Shown: positions 1-10,459, counted from the stretch's first letter. The stretch: 64,000 nucleotides of DNA from Roseburia hominis (GCA_021771815.1 JAETOE010000006.1:1-64000), one strand, 5' to 3'. Notes: generated from the letters alone by a model not told the origin. Program-made: numbers and translations.

Positions 1-2
1 GT

Positions 3-938
3 TATCTGGAGAAGTCGGCGGAGCAGGGAAATCAATTCGCACAGTACAAGTTAGGAGCGATCTATGCAGATGCGGAGCAGTCATTATATGATATAGAGAA
101 AGCCATCGGCTATTTGGAGAAGTCGGCGGAGCAGGGGAATCAGTTCGCGCAGTACAAGCTAGGGGCAATCTACGCAGATGAGAAGCAGTCATTATATAAT
201 ATGGAGAAAGCCATTGGTTATCTGGAGAAGTCAGCGGAGCAGGAAAATCCGTTTGCACAGTATAAGCTTGGAACAATCTACGCAAATAAGGATCGACCGG
301 AGTACTGCAATATTGAGAAAGCCGTCAGTTATTTGGAGAAGTCGGCAGAGTCACGAGAGATAGAGGTAAATGGTGAAAAGAAAATAGAACCGGGCAATCA
401 ATACGCACAATATCTGCTTGGAGTAATCTATGCAGATCCGGAGAATGAGAAAGAGGGTTGCTACAATCTGCAGAAAGCTATCGGCTATTTTGAGGAAGCA
501 GAGGAACAAGGCAACCAGTTTGCACAGTACCGGCTTGGATGCATATATGAGGACAAAACATATATGCATTATAATATGGATACTGCAATACAGTATTTTA
601 CCAGAGCGGCGCATCAAGGGAATCAATATGCGCAGTGCCGGCTTGGATGTATATACTATTTTGGAAAAGGAGTTCCGAGGAATGAGGAGTTGGGAAAGAT
701 GTGGCTTCAGAGTGCAGCGGAGCAGGGGAATCAGTTTGCGAAGGATATCCTGGAGAATGAGCTTGTCGGCATAAATTTTTCATATTGCCTTTTAAAGGGG
801 ATGTTATCTTCTTTGGAAACATTAAACAGGCAAACATCAGCCGATGTTGCACAGGCAAGAACACAATCAAAACAGGCTATGCGAGAAGAATACCTGCATT
901 ATGATAGAGAACAGGGAAAGGATCAGGAATTGGAATAA
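3..938 (+). CDS. Sel1-like repeat protein, 5' truncated by window edge
   Basis: Tandem units 'AIGYLEKSAEQGNQFAQYKLGAIYAD'; frame open to window start. Confidence 0.9.
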   Translation, partial: YLEKSAEQGNQFAQYKLGAIYADAEQSLYDIEKAIGYLEKSAEQGNQFAQYKLGAIYADEKQSLYNMEKAIGYLEKSAEQENPFAQYKLGTIYANKDRPEYCNIEKAVSYLEKSAESREIEVNGEKKIEPGNQYAQYLLGVIYADPENEKEGCYNLQKAIGYFEEAEEQGNQFAQYRLGCIYEDKTYMHYNMDTAIQYFTRAAHQGNQYAQCRLGCIYYFGKGVPRNEELGKMWLQSAAEQGNQFAKDILENELVGINFSYCLLKGMLSSLETLNRQTSADVAQARTQSKQAMREEYLHYDREQGKDQELE

Positions 939-962
939 TTGTACTATAAAAAAGTATGGGGC

Positions 963-993
963 GAGCCTCGGAGTGAAACACTCCGGGGCTTTT
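963..993 (+). terminator. Intrinsic terminator
   Basis: AGCCTCGGAGTGAAACACTCCGGGGCTTTT hairpin plus T run after stop. Confidence 0.75.
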
Positions 994-1014
994 AAATTAT
1001 AAGAGAACCTTATT

Positions 1015-1650
1015 TCAGATTCTAAATTGATTTTTGATGTAGAAGCTGTTCGTTGCCTGGGACATCCGAAGCTGCTCCATTTTTTGATACAGTGTATTTT
1101 GCTGCGTAGTTGTAAACTGCAGGTAGATTTCTGTGTTTGCGATATTGCGGTGTCCAATCCAGAATTGTACTTCTTTGGTGTCAAGTCCGAGATCGGCAAG
1201 CTCCACAGCCCGCGTATGTTTTAAAACATGAAAGTGGGCTTTGGCATCAGGGAGTCCCGCTAAGCGGCAATAAGCCTTTGTCAGTTGATCTAACGTCTTT
1301 CTGGAAATAGGGTTTCCCTTTTGGGAGGGAAAAAGAAATTCGGAATAGATGCTATTTATTCTGCGGTAGTCAAGGTAATCCTGAAGCGCAGAAGCTACCG
1401 CGTCGTCAATAATCCGAAGTCGGTTACTCTTACTGTTCTTTAAACGCCGGAAAAAGATTTCGTTTGTGTCCGGATTAATATCTGATACCTGAATAAGTCC
1501 GACTTCGCTTGCACGAAGTCCGGCATATTCTGCAAGGTAAAAAATAGCTTTATTTCGCACCTGGTATTTTGAAGTGTTGAGATCGATGGCGCGAAACAGA
1601 GCCTTTTTTTCATAAGGGTACAGATACTTGATTTTTGAATAGTCATACAT
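1015..1650 (-). CDS. Short tyrosine recombinase (~211 aa) without N-terminal arm domain
   Basis: Catalytic motifs 'GLRASEVGLI', 'HVLKHTRAVELADLGLDTKEVQFWIGHRNIANTEIYL'; RBS GGAG before MYDYSK start at 1650. Confidence 0.85.
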   Translation of the reverse strand: MYDYSKIKYLYPYEKKALFRAIDLNTSKYQVRNKAIFYLAEYAGLRASEVGLIQVSDINPDTNEIFFRRLKNSKSNRLRIIDDAVASALQDYLDYRRINSIYSEFLFPSQKGNPISRKTLDQLTKAYCRLAGLPDAKAHFHVLKHTRAVELADLGLDTKEVQFWIGHRNIANTEIYLQFTTTQQNTLYQKMEQLRMSQATNSFYIKNQFRI

Positions 1651-1741
1651 TTTGGTTATCTCCTTTGGTGTAATTTTATCTAGGATATATCGGCGACGGC
1701 GATAAAAAACGAGACAAAATAGACATTTCGTCCCGTTTACT

Positions 1742-2020
1742 GCCGATTTTATTCCCTGTGTTGTATTTGGGAGGCAGGCAAAGGTCGTTGAACAGTATGT
1801 CAGGAAGGGAATGCTGGTGTTGATTACGGGTCGGCTGACGAACAACGACTATATAAACCGGGAGGGTGTAAAGGTTTACAGTTTTCAGATGGTCGTAGAT
1901 ACTGTTGAACTTCTCGAAAGTAAGAATAGTAATGATGCGCCCGCGCCGGAACCGATGACGGATGAGGACGGGTATATGCAAATTACAGAAGAGGAGATGG
2001 AGGAGATGCCATTTAAGTAA
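1742..2020 (+). pseudogene. ssb: 3' fragment of a single-stranded DNA-binding protein gene; N-terminal half missing
   Basis: Frame reads ADFIPCVVFGRQAKVVEQYVRKGMLVLITGRLTNNDYINREG...EEMPFK (SSB C-terminal half plus acidic tail); no start or N-terminal OB-fold upstream. Confidence 0.7.
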
Positions 2021-2024
2021 AAAT

Positions 2025-3977
2025 ATGCCGTCATTAGATAAAGAAACAGGAAAAAGTGAAAAAAGAAGGAGACACCGATTTTACCTGGTGCTGGGAATCA
2101 TCTGGATCGTCATAGCACCGATTACCATAGAACTATTGGACGGAACCCTTCGAGGAATCTTTACAAATTATGGCGAGTTCGCATTTGATTTCTCATATGT
2201 GAATTGCCTGGGGCTATTGATGCATGAGAAAAACCGGCAGATTATTTTTTATCTGTTCACAGTTCTGGCTGGGTGTTTTCTTGTAATGCTGTTATATCGG
2301 GCACGTCCCCAGATAAGTGATGCGGACGTCATGCAGATAGCAAAAGGGATTTTTATACCGGTTCCGGCGGGGAATGGGGAACATGGTACAGCACGTTTCA
2401 TGGCAGAAGACGAGATGCAGCGGAAATTTTCAACCGCGACCTACTCGGGAAAAGGGGAAGTAAAGGGCTTATCGCATAATGCGGGAATTATCGTTGACTA
2501 CATTAAAGATGGTAAAAAAGAGGTTATCAGGTATTTGTCGGAGGCTGTCAATGTCATTATACTTGGCGCGACACGATGCGGTAAAACAAGACGACTTCTT
2601 ATGACATCGACCTGGCTTGATCTGCTTGCAGGCGTTAATTTGCTTGTAGTTGATGTAAAAGGTGAGATATTTGCCTTTACAAACAAGTTTGCGAAATTAT
2701 TAGGATATGAAATCAGAACGTTGGATTTTCGATATCCAGAGAAATCAATGCGTTTCAACAATTTGGATGAAATAAGTCATCTGCTACAGGAACACAAGAT
2801 TTCTGAGGCTGTTAATAAAGCATGGGATATTGTATCCGTTTTAGTTGGTGAGCCGAAAGGGGAACGTATCTGGACAGACGGACAGTGTGCAACGATCGCG
2901 GCTGCCATCCTTATTGTGGCACAGGATGCACCGGATGAATGTAAGAACCTTACAAACGTCTACTATTTTCTGGCGTATATGTGCGAGCCGGATCCAGAGA
3001 CAGGAGAAATGGCTATCACAGATTATCTGGAAAATCTACCGGCGAATCATCCGGCAAGAGGAGCTTTTCAGATTGCGAAGATCGCACCGTTCCGCACGCG
3101 GAGCAGCTTTTTCACTTCGGCGTTGGCAACATTGCGATTATTTACGGATTGGAATGTTGCAGATATCACAAGAACATCTGATTACAAGTTTTCAGATATA
3201 GACGAGAAGAAAGTTATTACATATCTGATTTTACCGGATGAAAAAACGACGTATCACCCGCTCGGAGCTATTTATATAAAGCAGCTTTATGAAAGTCTGG
3301 TGGCGCAGGCGTTGAAAAAGGGCGGGCAGCTGAACCGGAGATTTATATTCCGGGCGGATGAGATTGGAAATTTCCCTGTTATCCCACAATTAGGAACTAT
3401 GTTGTCAGCAGGGGCAGGTCGGAACATTTTTTTTGAACTGGTATTGCAGGACTATCAGCAGTTGGAAAGCAAGTATAAAGAAGATTTCCGCAATATCAGA
3501 ACGAATTGTCAGCTTACCATCTGCCTGATGGTAACAGATGAACAGACAGCAAAGACCATAAGCACCCAGTTAGGAAGTTATACAATTCAGGTTAGCTCGG
3601 CGTCGACCAGTTTGAGCGATGGAAGAGGCGACTCGTCAAGTTATTCGAGCACGTTCAATTTATCAGGAAGACCTTTGATGTTCCCGGATGAAATATCATC
3701 CATTGAAAAGCCGGATGCGCTGATTTTATATGAAGGGAAAAAAGCAATCACAAATCTGCCTGACATATCAGAGTATTATGCGAATAAGGAATTTGGCATG
3801 GGTGATGAGGAGTTTAATAAGAAGCTCTTCCTGAAACGGATGGAGGAGAGAGAAGCCAGAGAGATTGGCGCCCCGAAACTGTGGGGCATATGGGAGGATT
3901 ATGGAGCATCCTTTAAAACCATAGACATCGAGCAAGACTCGGAAGAAAAGGAAAGAGTATCATTTTTAGGAGCGTAG
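2025..3977 (+). CDS. virD4: VirD4/TraG-type coupling ATPase
   Basis: Walker A 'ILGATRCGKTRRL', 'ADEIGNFPVIPQLGTMLSAGAGRNI', N-terminal TM. Confidence 0.9.
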   Translation: MPSLDKETGKSEKRRRHRFYLVLGIIWIVIAPITIELLDGTLRGIFTNYGEFAFDFSYVNCLGLLMHEKNRQIIFYLFTVLAGCFLVMLLYRARPQISDADVMQIAKGIFIPVPAGNGEHGTARFMAEDEMQRKFSTATYSGKGEVKGLSHNAGIIVDYIKDGKKEVIRYLSEAVNVIILGATRCGKTRRLLMTSTWLDLLAGVNLLVVDVKGEIFAFTNKFAKLLGYEIRTLDFRYPEKSMRFNNLDEISHLLQEHKISEAVNKAWDIVSVLVGEPKGERIWTDGQCATIAAAILIVAQDAPDECKNLTNVYYFLAYMCEPDPETGEMAITDYLENLPANHPARGAFQIAKIAPFRTRSSFFTSALATLRLFTDWNVADITRTSDYKFSDIDEKKVITYLILPDEKTTYHPLGAIYIKQLYESLVAQALKKGGQLNRRFIFRADEIGNFPVIPQLGTMLSAGAGRNIFFELVLQDYQQLESKYKEDFRNIRTNCQLTICLMVTDEQTAKTISTQLGSYTIQVSSASTSLSDGRGDSSSYSSTFNLSGRPLMFPDEISSIEKPDALILYEGKKAITNLPDISEYYANKEFGMGDEEFNKKLFLKRMEEREAREIGAPKLWGIWEDYGASFKTIDIEQDSEEKERVSFLGA

Positions 3978-3981
3978 AGAG

Positions 3982-4335
3982 ATGAAAAGAAAGAATACAA
4001 AATTTAAAGAATTAAAAAGCAAGGTTTATTTTTTCGGCATGAATCTGATCATGTTGTTAATGATTGGATGTCCGGTGTATGCAGGGGAGATGGGAGAACC
4101 GGTAATCGTAAGCGGCACAAGGAAGCTGGCGGCGGTAGCTACGGGGTTTTTGACAGGGTTGGTCGTTGTTGTAGGTGTAGTAAAAGCGTCAACAGTGGGA
4201 ATGAAGTGGATCAATGCATCGCCGGAAGAAAAGCCGAAGCATCAAAAAGAGTTGATACAGGTAATTATTGCAATTGTTGTTACACTGACTATCGGATCTA
4301 CAATTACCTACATTGTAGGATTTTATGGGGCGTAG
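3982..4335 (+). CDS. Small two-TM conjugation protein, VirB2/TrbC-like
   Basis: Signal-like N-terminus and two TM helices; position between VirD4 and VirB6-like genes. Confidence 0.6.
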   Translation: MKRKNTKFKELKSKVYFFGMNLIMLLMIGCPVYAGEMGEPVIVSGTRKLAAVATGFLTGLVVVVGVVKASTVGMKWINASPEEKPKHQKELIQVIIAIVVTLTIGSTITYIVGFYGA

Positions 4336-4347
4336 GGAAAAGAATCT

Positions 4348-5205
4348 ATGAACTGGATAACAGAAAACATAATGGCTTTTATAGCTGATCTCATTGGAAG
4401 CGCGATAGATTTTTTTGGTGACTTCCTGAATAATATTTTTTTCTGGATCGTAGATACGGCCGTTCAGAATGAGTATGTGATCAATGCAGAAAAATTTATT
4501 ATAGTGACAGCAATCGGTTTAGTAAGTCTGGCGGTGATTAAAGTTGTCATATCAGGATATCTGCTTGAGACGGATTATGATCCGGAAGCGGATCCGTTTA
4601 ATCTGATTATTAAAATTGCAGAGACGGTGGCAATTATCATGAATTCTGGATGGTTATTTAATTGGATGCTTGAAACCGCGAAAACATTTACTTCAGACTT
4701 ATTGGGCGGTGCATCCGCCAGTGGTTTTTGTGAGATAACCAAATCATTATTGGAAATAAAAAGTCCAGAGGATTTGGTGCAGAAATATGTTGCATTTTGT
4801 ATTTTGCTCGGCTTTGTACTGATCGCATTCATTGTATTTATGATTGTTGCCGGGCTCAGAGGAGTAGAACTTATAGCGATGAAGCTGTTTTTGCCGTTTT
4901 TTGCGTTAGACCTTCTCACGAATAGCAGGGAACGGTGGAATAACTTTTTTACGGCATATGTGGTAGCGTTTTTCTCGTATGCGGTTCAGATTCTTTTTTT
5001 CATGGTGGCGTTAAGATGCTATATGACATTTTCCGCGGAAACGTCTCCGGAATACTATATTGGAACGATGGCATTTATAATTATGGCGATTCGGGCGCCA
5101 AAGTTCCTGGAGAAGTTTATCTATAAATCCGGAGTGAGTAATGCTGCATCGAGTGGCATACGGATGGTAGCACAGACAATGGTGATGAGAGGAGCATTTA
5201 AGTGA
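4348..5205 (+). CDS. VirB6/TrbL-like multi-TM conjugal transfer protein
   Basis: Multiple TM helices, T4SS gene context. Confidence 0.7.
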   Translation: MNWITENIMAFIADLIGSAIDFFGDFLNNIFFWIVDTAVQNEYVINAEKFIIVTAIGLVSLAVIKVVISGYLLETDYDPEADPFNLIIKIAETVAIIMNSGWLFNWMLETAKTFTSDLLGGASASGFCEITKSLLEIKSPEDLVQKYVAFCILLGFVLIAFIVFMIVAGLRGVELIAMKLFLPFFALDLLTNSRERWNNFFTAYVVAFFSYAVQILFFMVALRCYMTFSAETSPEYYIGTMAFIIMAIRAPKFLEKFIYKSGVSNAASSGIRMVAQTMVMRGAFK

Positions 5206-5447
5206 ATCAGACTATATTGCTATCAGCGACAACGGGCAGAGTCAATCTGCTGATAGGCTGGGGATTAGGGGTGCTCGTAGCGCTGCTGGTTATCAGGTTG
5301 ATAAATGATTTTTTATCAGCAATCAGCGACCCAGATGTAGAAATTGGAGTTAAGGAGGCCTTGAAGAAGTGCAGGAAGAGAGTGTATGCTGCGCTAATCG
5401 CAATAACCATAGAGTCATTGGTGATTTTTTTTCAAAAGTTCTATTGA
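5202..5447 (+). CDS. Small TM protein of T4SS operon
   Basis: Overlapping start with upstream ORF; two TM helices. Confidence 0.5.
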   Translation: MNQTILLSATTGRVNLLIGWGLGVLVALLVIRLINDFLSAISDPDVEIGVKEALKKCRKRVYAALIAITIESLVIFFQKFY

Positions 5448-5478
5448 AATCTGGTGAGTACAAGAAGGAGATGTCTGT

Positions 5479-5853
5479 ATGAATTATGAAAAAGGAGACA
5501 AGCCGTTGATCATACCTGAAAACTGTCCGCCGGTAGATTATCTGATTATTGGATTTACACCGATGGATGCAGGAATTATCGCAGTCTGTGGAGTGATAGG
5601 AGCAGCTATAGGAATTGCAATTTATGTAAAAAACGGGAATTCTATCCTTGGTGTTGCGGTTGTGTTTCTGTTTATCGTTGCTTCTGTCACGATCTTAAGG
5701 CGTGACAGAAATACGGAAAATTTGATTGACAAGCTAAGGATCATCCGGGAATACAAAAAGATACAGAAAATTTATATGTATGAGTACGTGAATATTTGGG
5801 AGACAGAAAGGAAAAAGCGTGATGCAGCAGATAGAAAGAAAGCTCACAGTTAG
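5479..5853 (+). CDS. PrgI/VirB3-like protein
   Basis: Two TM helices plus basic C-terminus just before VirB4-type genes. Confidence 0.65.
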   Translation: MNYEKGDKPLIIPENCPPVDYLIIGFTPMDAGIIAVCGVIGAAIGIAIYVKNGNSILGVAVVFLFIVASVTILRRDRNTENLIDKLRIIREYKKIQKIYMYEYVNIWETERKKRDAADRKKAHS

Positions 5854-6421
5854 GGATTTTGTTGACGCGGCGGATATCAGAGGACAATTTTTGTACCGGA
5901 AGGATGGGTATATTCTTACGTATCTTCGTGTCTATCCATACAATCTTGAACTCATGACAGAAGAGTCCAGAAAAGGTGTAACTGATAATCTGGCAGCAAC
6001 ATTTAAAGAAGACAAGCAGGATTTTGATTATTTTTCGATGCCGCGGGAAATTGATCTGGACAAGTACAAAATTAATCTGAAGGAACGGTATCAACAGGAA
6101 ATGGTGATAGGAAAACGGCGCCTTATTAATATGATGATGGAGCAGTGCGCGGCGCTGGTAATGAAAGGGGAAAATTATGAGCACCAGCATTTCATACGAA
6201 TCTGGCGGTTGGCGACTGTTTCAGGAAAAAATCGTGTGGAAGAGGCATTGGCAGAAAGAATCAAGGAGTTTGAAACACGTTACAGGAATGCCGGAATTCA
6301 TTGCGAGATATTGCAGGAGGCGGAAATCGTAAAGCTGTGCAATATGTTCGGCAACAATATTCATGCGAGCCATGAGGCAGTAGATGATACGACTCTGTTT
6401 TCACCGATTATGCAGATGTAA
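5819..6421 (+). CDS. VirB4 N-terminal-like protein (split VirB4)
   Basis: 'IRGQFLYRKDGYILTYLRVYPYNLELM' resembles VirB4/TraC N-terminus; directly upstream of ATPase. Confidence 0.6.
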   Translation: MMQQIERKLTVRDFVDAADIRGQFLYRKDGYILTYLRVYPYNLELMTEESRKGVTDNLAATFKEDKQDFDYFSMPREIDLDKYKINLKERYQQEMVIGKRRLINMMMEQCAALVMKGENYEHQHFIRIWRLATVSGKNRVEEALAERIKEFETRYRNAGIHCEILQEAEIVKLCNMFGNNIHASHEAVDDTTLFSPIMQM

Positions 6422-6440
6422 GAGATATAAGGAGAATGGC

Positions 6441-8324
6441 ATGGGTAAAAGAAAAGGAAAAGAAGAACGTGCAGTCAGTTCCATGTATGAGGTGAACGAG
6501 AACATATTAAATATCATATCACCGGCAGGAATTGACTTTGATAACCTTCATACTTCATTAGGGGAGAATGTAGGGAAAATTTACAGTATTGTACGTTATC
6601 CATATTCTAACAATTACGGGTGGCTTGCGCCGCTCTGTAATCTGGAGGGTACAAGTACAACAATAGAATTTCATTATACGGAACCTGGAAGATTAATCTC
6701 TATTTTTGACAAGCGAATCAATGAAATGGAGGGTAATCGGGGAACTCTAAAGAATCAGAGTGAAAAGGATCAGAATGACAAGGCGATTGAAGACTTAAGA
6801 AAGCTGGTAAAAAGGCTCTCCGTAGAGCAGGAGCCGGTGGGATATGTCAATATCATTCTTCATGTCCAGGACATTAATGAAGAGCGCTTGAATGAGCGTA
6901 TTAAACGCGTGTCCAGCGTGGCAGCAATCGAAGGCTGTAACTTAAGGCTTTTGAAATATCGTCAGGGAAAGGGCTTAAAGGCAATTGCGCCATACGGAAT
7001 ACCGGACATGGACGTATCGAATATGGGAATGCGCAATATGCCAATTTCCACATTTTTAGGCGGATTTCCGATGGCAAATCCGGGACTGAACGATAATGGC
7101 GGTTACTATTTAGGGAAAACGTCGAATAACCGGCTGGTAATCTTAAATATGTGGCTGCGTGGGAAAGACCGGACAAACTCCAATTGGGTGATTTTCGGAC
7201 CTCCGGGAATCGGGAAATCTACGTTTTTAAAAATTCTGTTATTGCTTGAGTTTGCGTTTGGAACAAGGATCATCATGTTTGATCCTGAGGAAGAGTATGT
7301 GGAACTTGCAGAAAAGCCGGAAATAAATGGTGATGTTATTCCTTGCGCCGGAGGAACAAAAGGGCGGATCAATCCGTTACAGGCAAGGAAGACGGCAGTC
7401 GTGGGAGAAGAGGAATTACTTGAAGAAGAGAAGGATGAATATCTGATGTTTCAGGTGGATGAGAAGACATCGGATTTAGCGCTTTATATACAGCAGCTTC
7501 GAGTATTCTTTTCTCTGTATTTCGGCAAGAATGAATTTACGCCGGGGATCAGTGCAATCTTAGAACAGGCACTTATTGAATTGTACGAGGATTTTGGAAT
7601 TGCGATGGATGCAGATGTTGGAAGTATTCCAAATGATAAATGGCCGATACCAGGGGATCTGTATGACAAAATTGAGAAGAAAAGCAAGGAGAAGGGCTTG
7701 TCTGATTATCGGCGGGAAAATTTTGAACGACTATTAGATCTGTTGTATTCCATGGCAAAGGGGGCAGACAGTTACCTTTGGAATGGACCGACAACGTTAA
7801 GCCCCAAAGCGGATTTTGTTGATCTGGTTATTTCGTCGCTGCTTGAGGCGGATGAGCGAGTAAAGCGCGCACAATTTTATAATATCATGTCGTGGGCATG
7901 GACAGAGTTGAGCAAGGATCGGAGACAGAAGGTATTGTTCGGCGTAGATGAAGGATATCTGGTGGTGGATCCGGAGTATCCGGACATTATGAAATATTTA
8001 AGGAACATGAGTAAGCGTTTAAGAAAATACGAGGGTGGTCTGATGTTCATCACGCATTCTGTTATAGATTTGTCAGATCCGGCGGTAAAACGGTACGGGC
8101 AGGGGATTATTGATAATGCATGTTACAAATTTATTATGGGCTGTGACGGTAAAAACCTTGAAGAGGCGACAAAAACGTTTGATCTTTCCGAGAATGAAGT
8201 AAATCTGTTGAGCCAGATGAATCGTGGATACGGCATTTTTTTTGCCGGGAGCACACGTCTGAACCTAAAAGTGGATGTAAGCGATAAATTTTTGGAAATG
8301 ATGGGAACAGCAGGAGGACGATAA
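6441..8324 (+). CDS. virB4: VirB4-like conjugation ATPase
   Basis: 'VIFGPPGIGKSTFLKILLL', 'FDPEEEYVELA', 'GYLVVDPEYPDIMKYLRNMSKRLRKYEGGLMFITHS'. Confidence 0.9.
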   Translation: MGKRKGKEERAVSSMYEVNENILNIISPAGIDFDNLHTSLGENVGKIYSIVRYPYSNNYGWLAPLCNLEGTSTTIEFHYTEPGRLISIFDKRINEMEGNRGTLKNQSEKDQNDKAIEDLRKLVKRLSVEQEPVGYVNIILHVQDINEERLNERIKRVSSVAAIEGCNLRLLKYRQGKGLKAIAPYGIPDMDVSNMGMRNMPISTFLGGFPMANPGLNDNGGYYLGKTSNNRLVILNMWLRGKDRTNSNWVIFGPPGIGKSTFLKILLLLEFAFGTRIIMFDPEEEYVELAEKPEINGDVIPCAGGTKGRINPLQARKTAVVGEEELLEEEKDEYLMFQVDEKTSDLALYIQQLRVFFSLYFGKNEFTPGISAILEQALIELYEDFGIAMDADVGSIPNDKWPIPGDLYDKIEKKSKEKGLSDYRRENFERLLDLLYSMAKGADSYLWNGPTTLSPKADFVDLVISSLLEADERVKRAQFYNIMSWAWTELSKDRRQKVLFGVDEGYLVVDPEYPDIMKYLRNMSKRLRKYEGGLMFITHSVIDLSDPAVKRYGQGIIDNACYKFIMGCDGKNLEEATKTFDLSENEVNLLSQMNRGYGIFFAGSTRLNLKVDVSDKFLEMMGTAGGR

Positions 8325-8325
8325 G

Positions 8326-9525
8326 ATGGAGGCAATCGCAGCAGCAAAGACAACGGCGGTTCTTGTTAAAAATAAAGATAATATTGGCAAAATAGCGGCA
8401 ATCGCCGTTGCAATTGTCTTTATGCCAATGTTGCTTTTGATTGCATTGTTTCTTTATATCATGTCTGCCTTTACTCCGGATGGAGTATTAAAATCTTCTG
8501 ATTATTTTGATGGCGCAGATAGCGCTGTATATAGCTCGCTGCAAGCAGTTACGCAACCGTATTACGAAGAATTGAAGGAGGAGATGAAGGAGCGGAAAAA
8601 GGAAATTATAAAGAACAATACACATGAGTATGAAATTGTTGATGAGAATGGGAAAAAGAAGACTATAACGGTTGAGCCGACGGTAAACCGGAGAATTTAT
8701 TACATACCGGAAAGCCTGATCATTGCATATTTGATCATGGAAGATGGAATTGAAACCAAAACCGCTACGATCAATGAAGAAATGGCGGATGCTTTTCTAC
8801 ACAGTATCTGCTATATAGAGGAAACCGATCAGGGAAACGATACATTTCTAATCGAAAACAGGATTTTGACCCAGGAAGAAATTGCAGATTTGTATTTTAC
8901 GTCAGAAGCAGATAAGACAAAGTTTCTGATCACATGCAATGCATACGGGGAATATTTTGATGTGGCAGAAACCAAGGTCATTATGGATGACGACAGCGAG
9001 GTGATAGATGATGTCTTTTCTGTTGCAAGTCTTGCGGATGTACCGCTATATCTGCAATATGATATTGCGTGGGGAACGCAGGTATATGGAAATGGCACTA
9101 TTAAGAGAAATGGCTGCTGTCCAACCTGTCTTGCAATGGTTTTTTCCTATTTGTGTCAACAGAATATATATCCGAATGATGTCGTGGCATGGGCGGGAAA
9201 CCGGTACTACGTGAATGGTGCGGGAACGTCCTGGAGTATATTTTCTCCGGCGGCGGCACAATGGGGAGTAAAGTGTACCAATATCGGAAAAAACCAGAGT
9301 GCAATGACGCAGGCATTGGCAAACGGAAAGATAATCATTGCCAGCATGGGACCGGGAACCTTTACAAAAGGCGGACATTTTATTGTTTTAACAGGGATTT
9401 CAGAGGATGGAAAGATCAGAGTGAATGACCCGAATGACAGTGGAACCAAACGGCACAGCGAAAAGGAATTTGAACAAAGCCTTATTCTAAGGGAGTGCAA
9501 GAATATGTGGGTATTTGAAAGGTAA
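8326..9525 (+). CDS. TM-anchored C39-like peptidase in the T4SS operon
   Basis: 'VPLYLQYDIAWGTQVYGNGTIKRNGCCPTCLAMVF...GGHFIVLTGI...VNDPND' = C39_2-like Cys/His/Asp motifs. Confidence 0.75.
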   Translation: MEAIAAAKTTAVLVKNKDNIGKIAAIAVAIVFMPMLLLIALFLYIMSAFTPDGVLKSSDYFDGADSAVYSSLQAVTQPYYEELKEEMKERKKEIIKNNTHEYEIVDENGKKKTITVEPTVNRRIYYIPESLIIAYLIMEDGIETKTATINEEMADAFLHSICYIEETDQGNDTFLIENRILTQEEIADLYFTSEADKTKFLITCNAYGEYFDVAETKVIMDDDSEVIDDVFSVASLADVPLYLQYDIAWGTQVYGNGTIKRNGCCPTCLAMVFSYLCQQNIYPNDVVAWAGNRYYVNGAGTSWSIFSPAAAQWGVKCTNIGKNQSAMTQALANGKIIIASMGPGTFTKGGHFIVLTGISEDGKIRVNDPNDSGTKRHSEKEFEQSLILRECKNMWVFER

Positions 9526-9540
9526 TCAAAGGTAGAGAAG

Positions 9541-10119
9541 ATGAGAAGCGGAAAACAGTTGATCGTATTAGCTTTCTCTGTTGCTGCGATTGTGCTTGGA
9601 GTGTATATGACTTTTTTTGCGGGTAACACGAGCCAGGATCACGATGCAGGCGTGGAGGAAAGCGGAAATATGGAACAGGAAATAAGTACGGAGGGGAGCG
9701 GGCAGATGGAAAGAACAGACGACTATGACTATGCGGGGAAGCAGCTTCCGATAGTGGAAAATGAAACTGCAGTGGAAAGCTATAACAACGGAAAGACGGA
9801 GATTGACATTTATTTTTCTAACACGGAGCGACTGGATCAAGGGAAGATGCCTATGGCAGCCCAGGCAGTGCTTTGCGAAGATGTTCAGAAATATTTAAAA
9901 CACAGCGGATATGCCGATGTGACGGAATTGTACATAAATGATGAAAGTTATCAGGAAGATGCCGAAAAAATAACGTTTGTCTGCTTTATGGATGGATACG
10001 AAGAAATGCTTCAGATTGAATATTGGTTTGAAGAGCAGACACTTAAGTATTTTATTTTAAATTCGGACGAGTATGGAGCGGGAGGAACGGATGCAGAAGG
10101 AGCGCATACAGAAGAATAA
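9541..10119 (+). CDS. TM-anchored hypothetical protein
   Basis: N-terminal TM, extracytoplasmic domain, operon context. Confidence 0.5.
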   Translation: MRSGKQLIVLAFSVAAIVLGVYMTFFAGNTSQDHDAGVEESGNMEQEISTEGSGQMERTDDYDYAGKQLPIVENETAVESYNNGKTEIDIYFSNTERLDQGKMPMAAQAVLCEDVQKYLKHSGYADVTELYINDESYQEDAEKITFVCFMDGYEEMLQIEYWFEEQTLKYFILNSDEYGAGGTDAEGAHTEE

Positions 10120-10459
10120 TACGGTATCAATTTATTTTTCGCAGAATGAATATGAGAAGCTTCAGGAGGCGGCAAAATATACAGTTTTGGGCTGGAATCC
10201 GCTGCTTCGGATTTTTATAAAAAATGGGTTGGATGAACTGGAGACATCACAGGAGTTGACTTTTGTGTTTGACAGGAAGCAGATAGTGGATAAAAAGGCA
10301 TACAAAACAAAGGTGATCAGGCTGGATGTAACGGGATATGAGAAATTGGCGGAAATATGTGCATGTACACCGTTTTCGATGTCTAATCTGGTGAAATACC
10401 TTATTATGCCGCAGATTGATGCAGTTATTGATAAGAAAGGATGGAACTTTAGACCATGA
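10091..10459 (+). CDS. Hypothetical protein, possible RHH-type fold
   Basis: Short operon ORF 'NNTVSIYFSQNEYEKLQEAAKYT'; ORF track start 10073, internal start plausible. Confidence 0.4.
   Translation: MQKERIQKNNTVSIYFSQNEYEKLQEAAKYTVLGWNPLLRIFIKNGLDELETSQELTFVFDRKQIVDKKAYKTKVIRLDVTGYEKLAEICACTPFSMSNLVKYLIMPQIDAVIDKKGWNFRP

Noticed and set aside
1-380. Direct DNA repeats of ~100-120 bp
   Set aside because: Explained by Sel1 protein repeats in an open frame.
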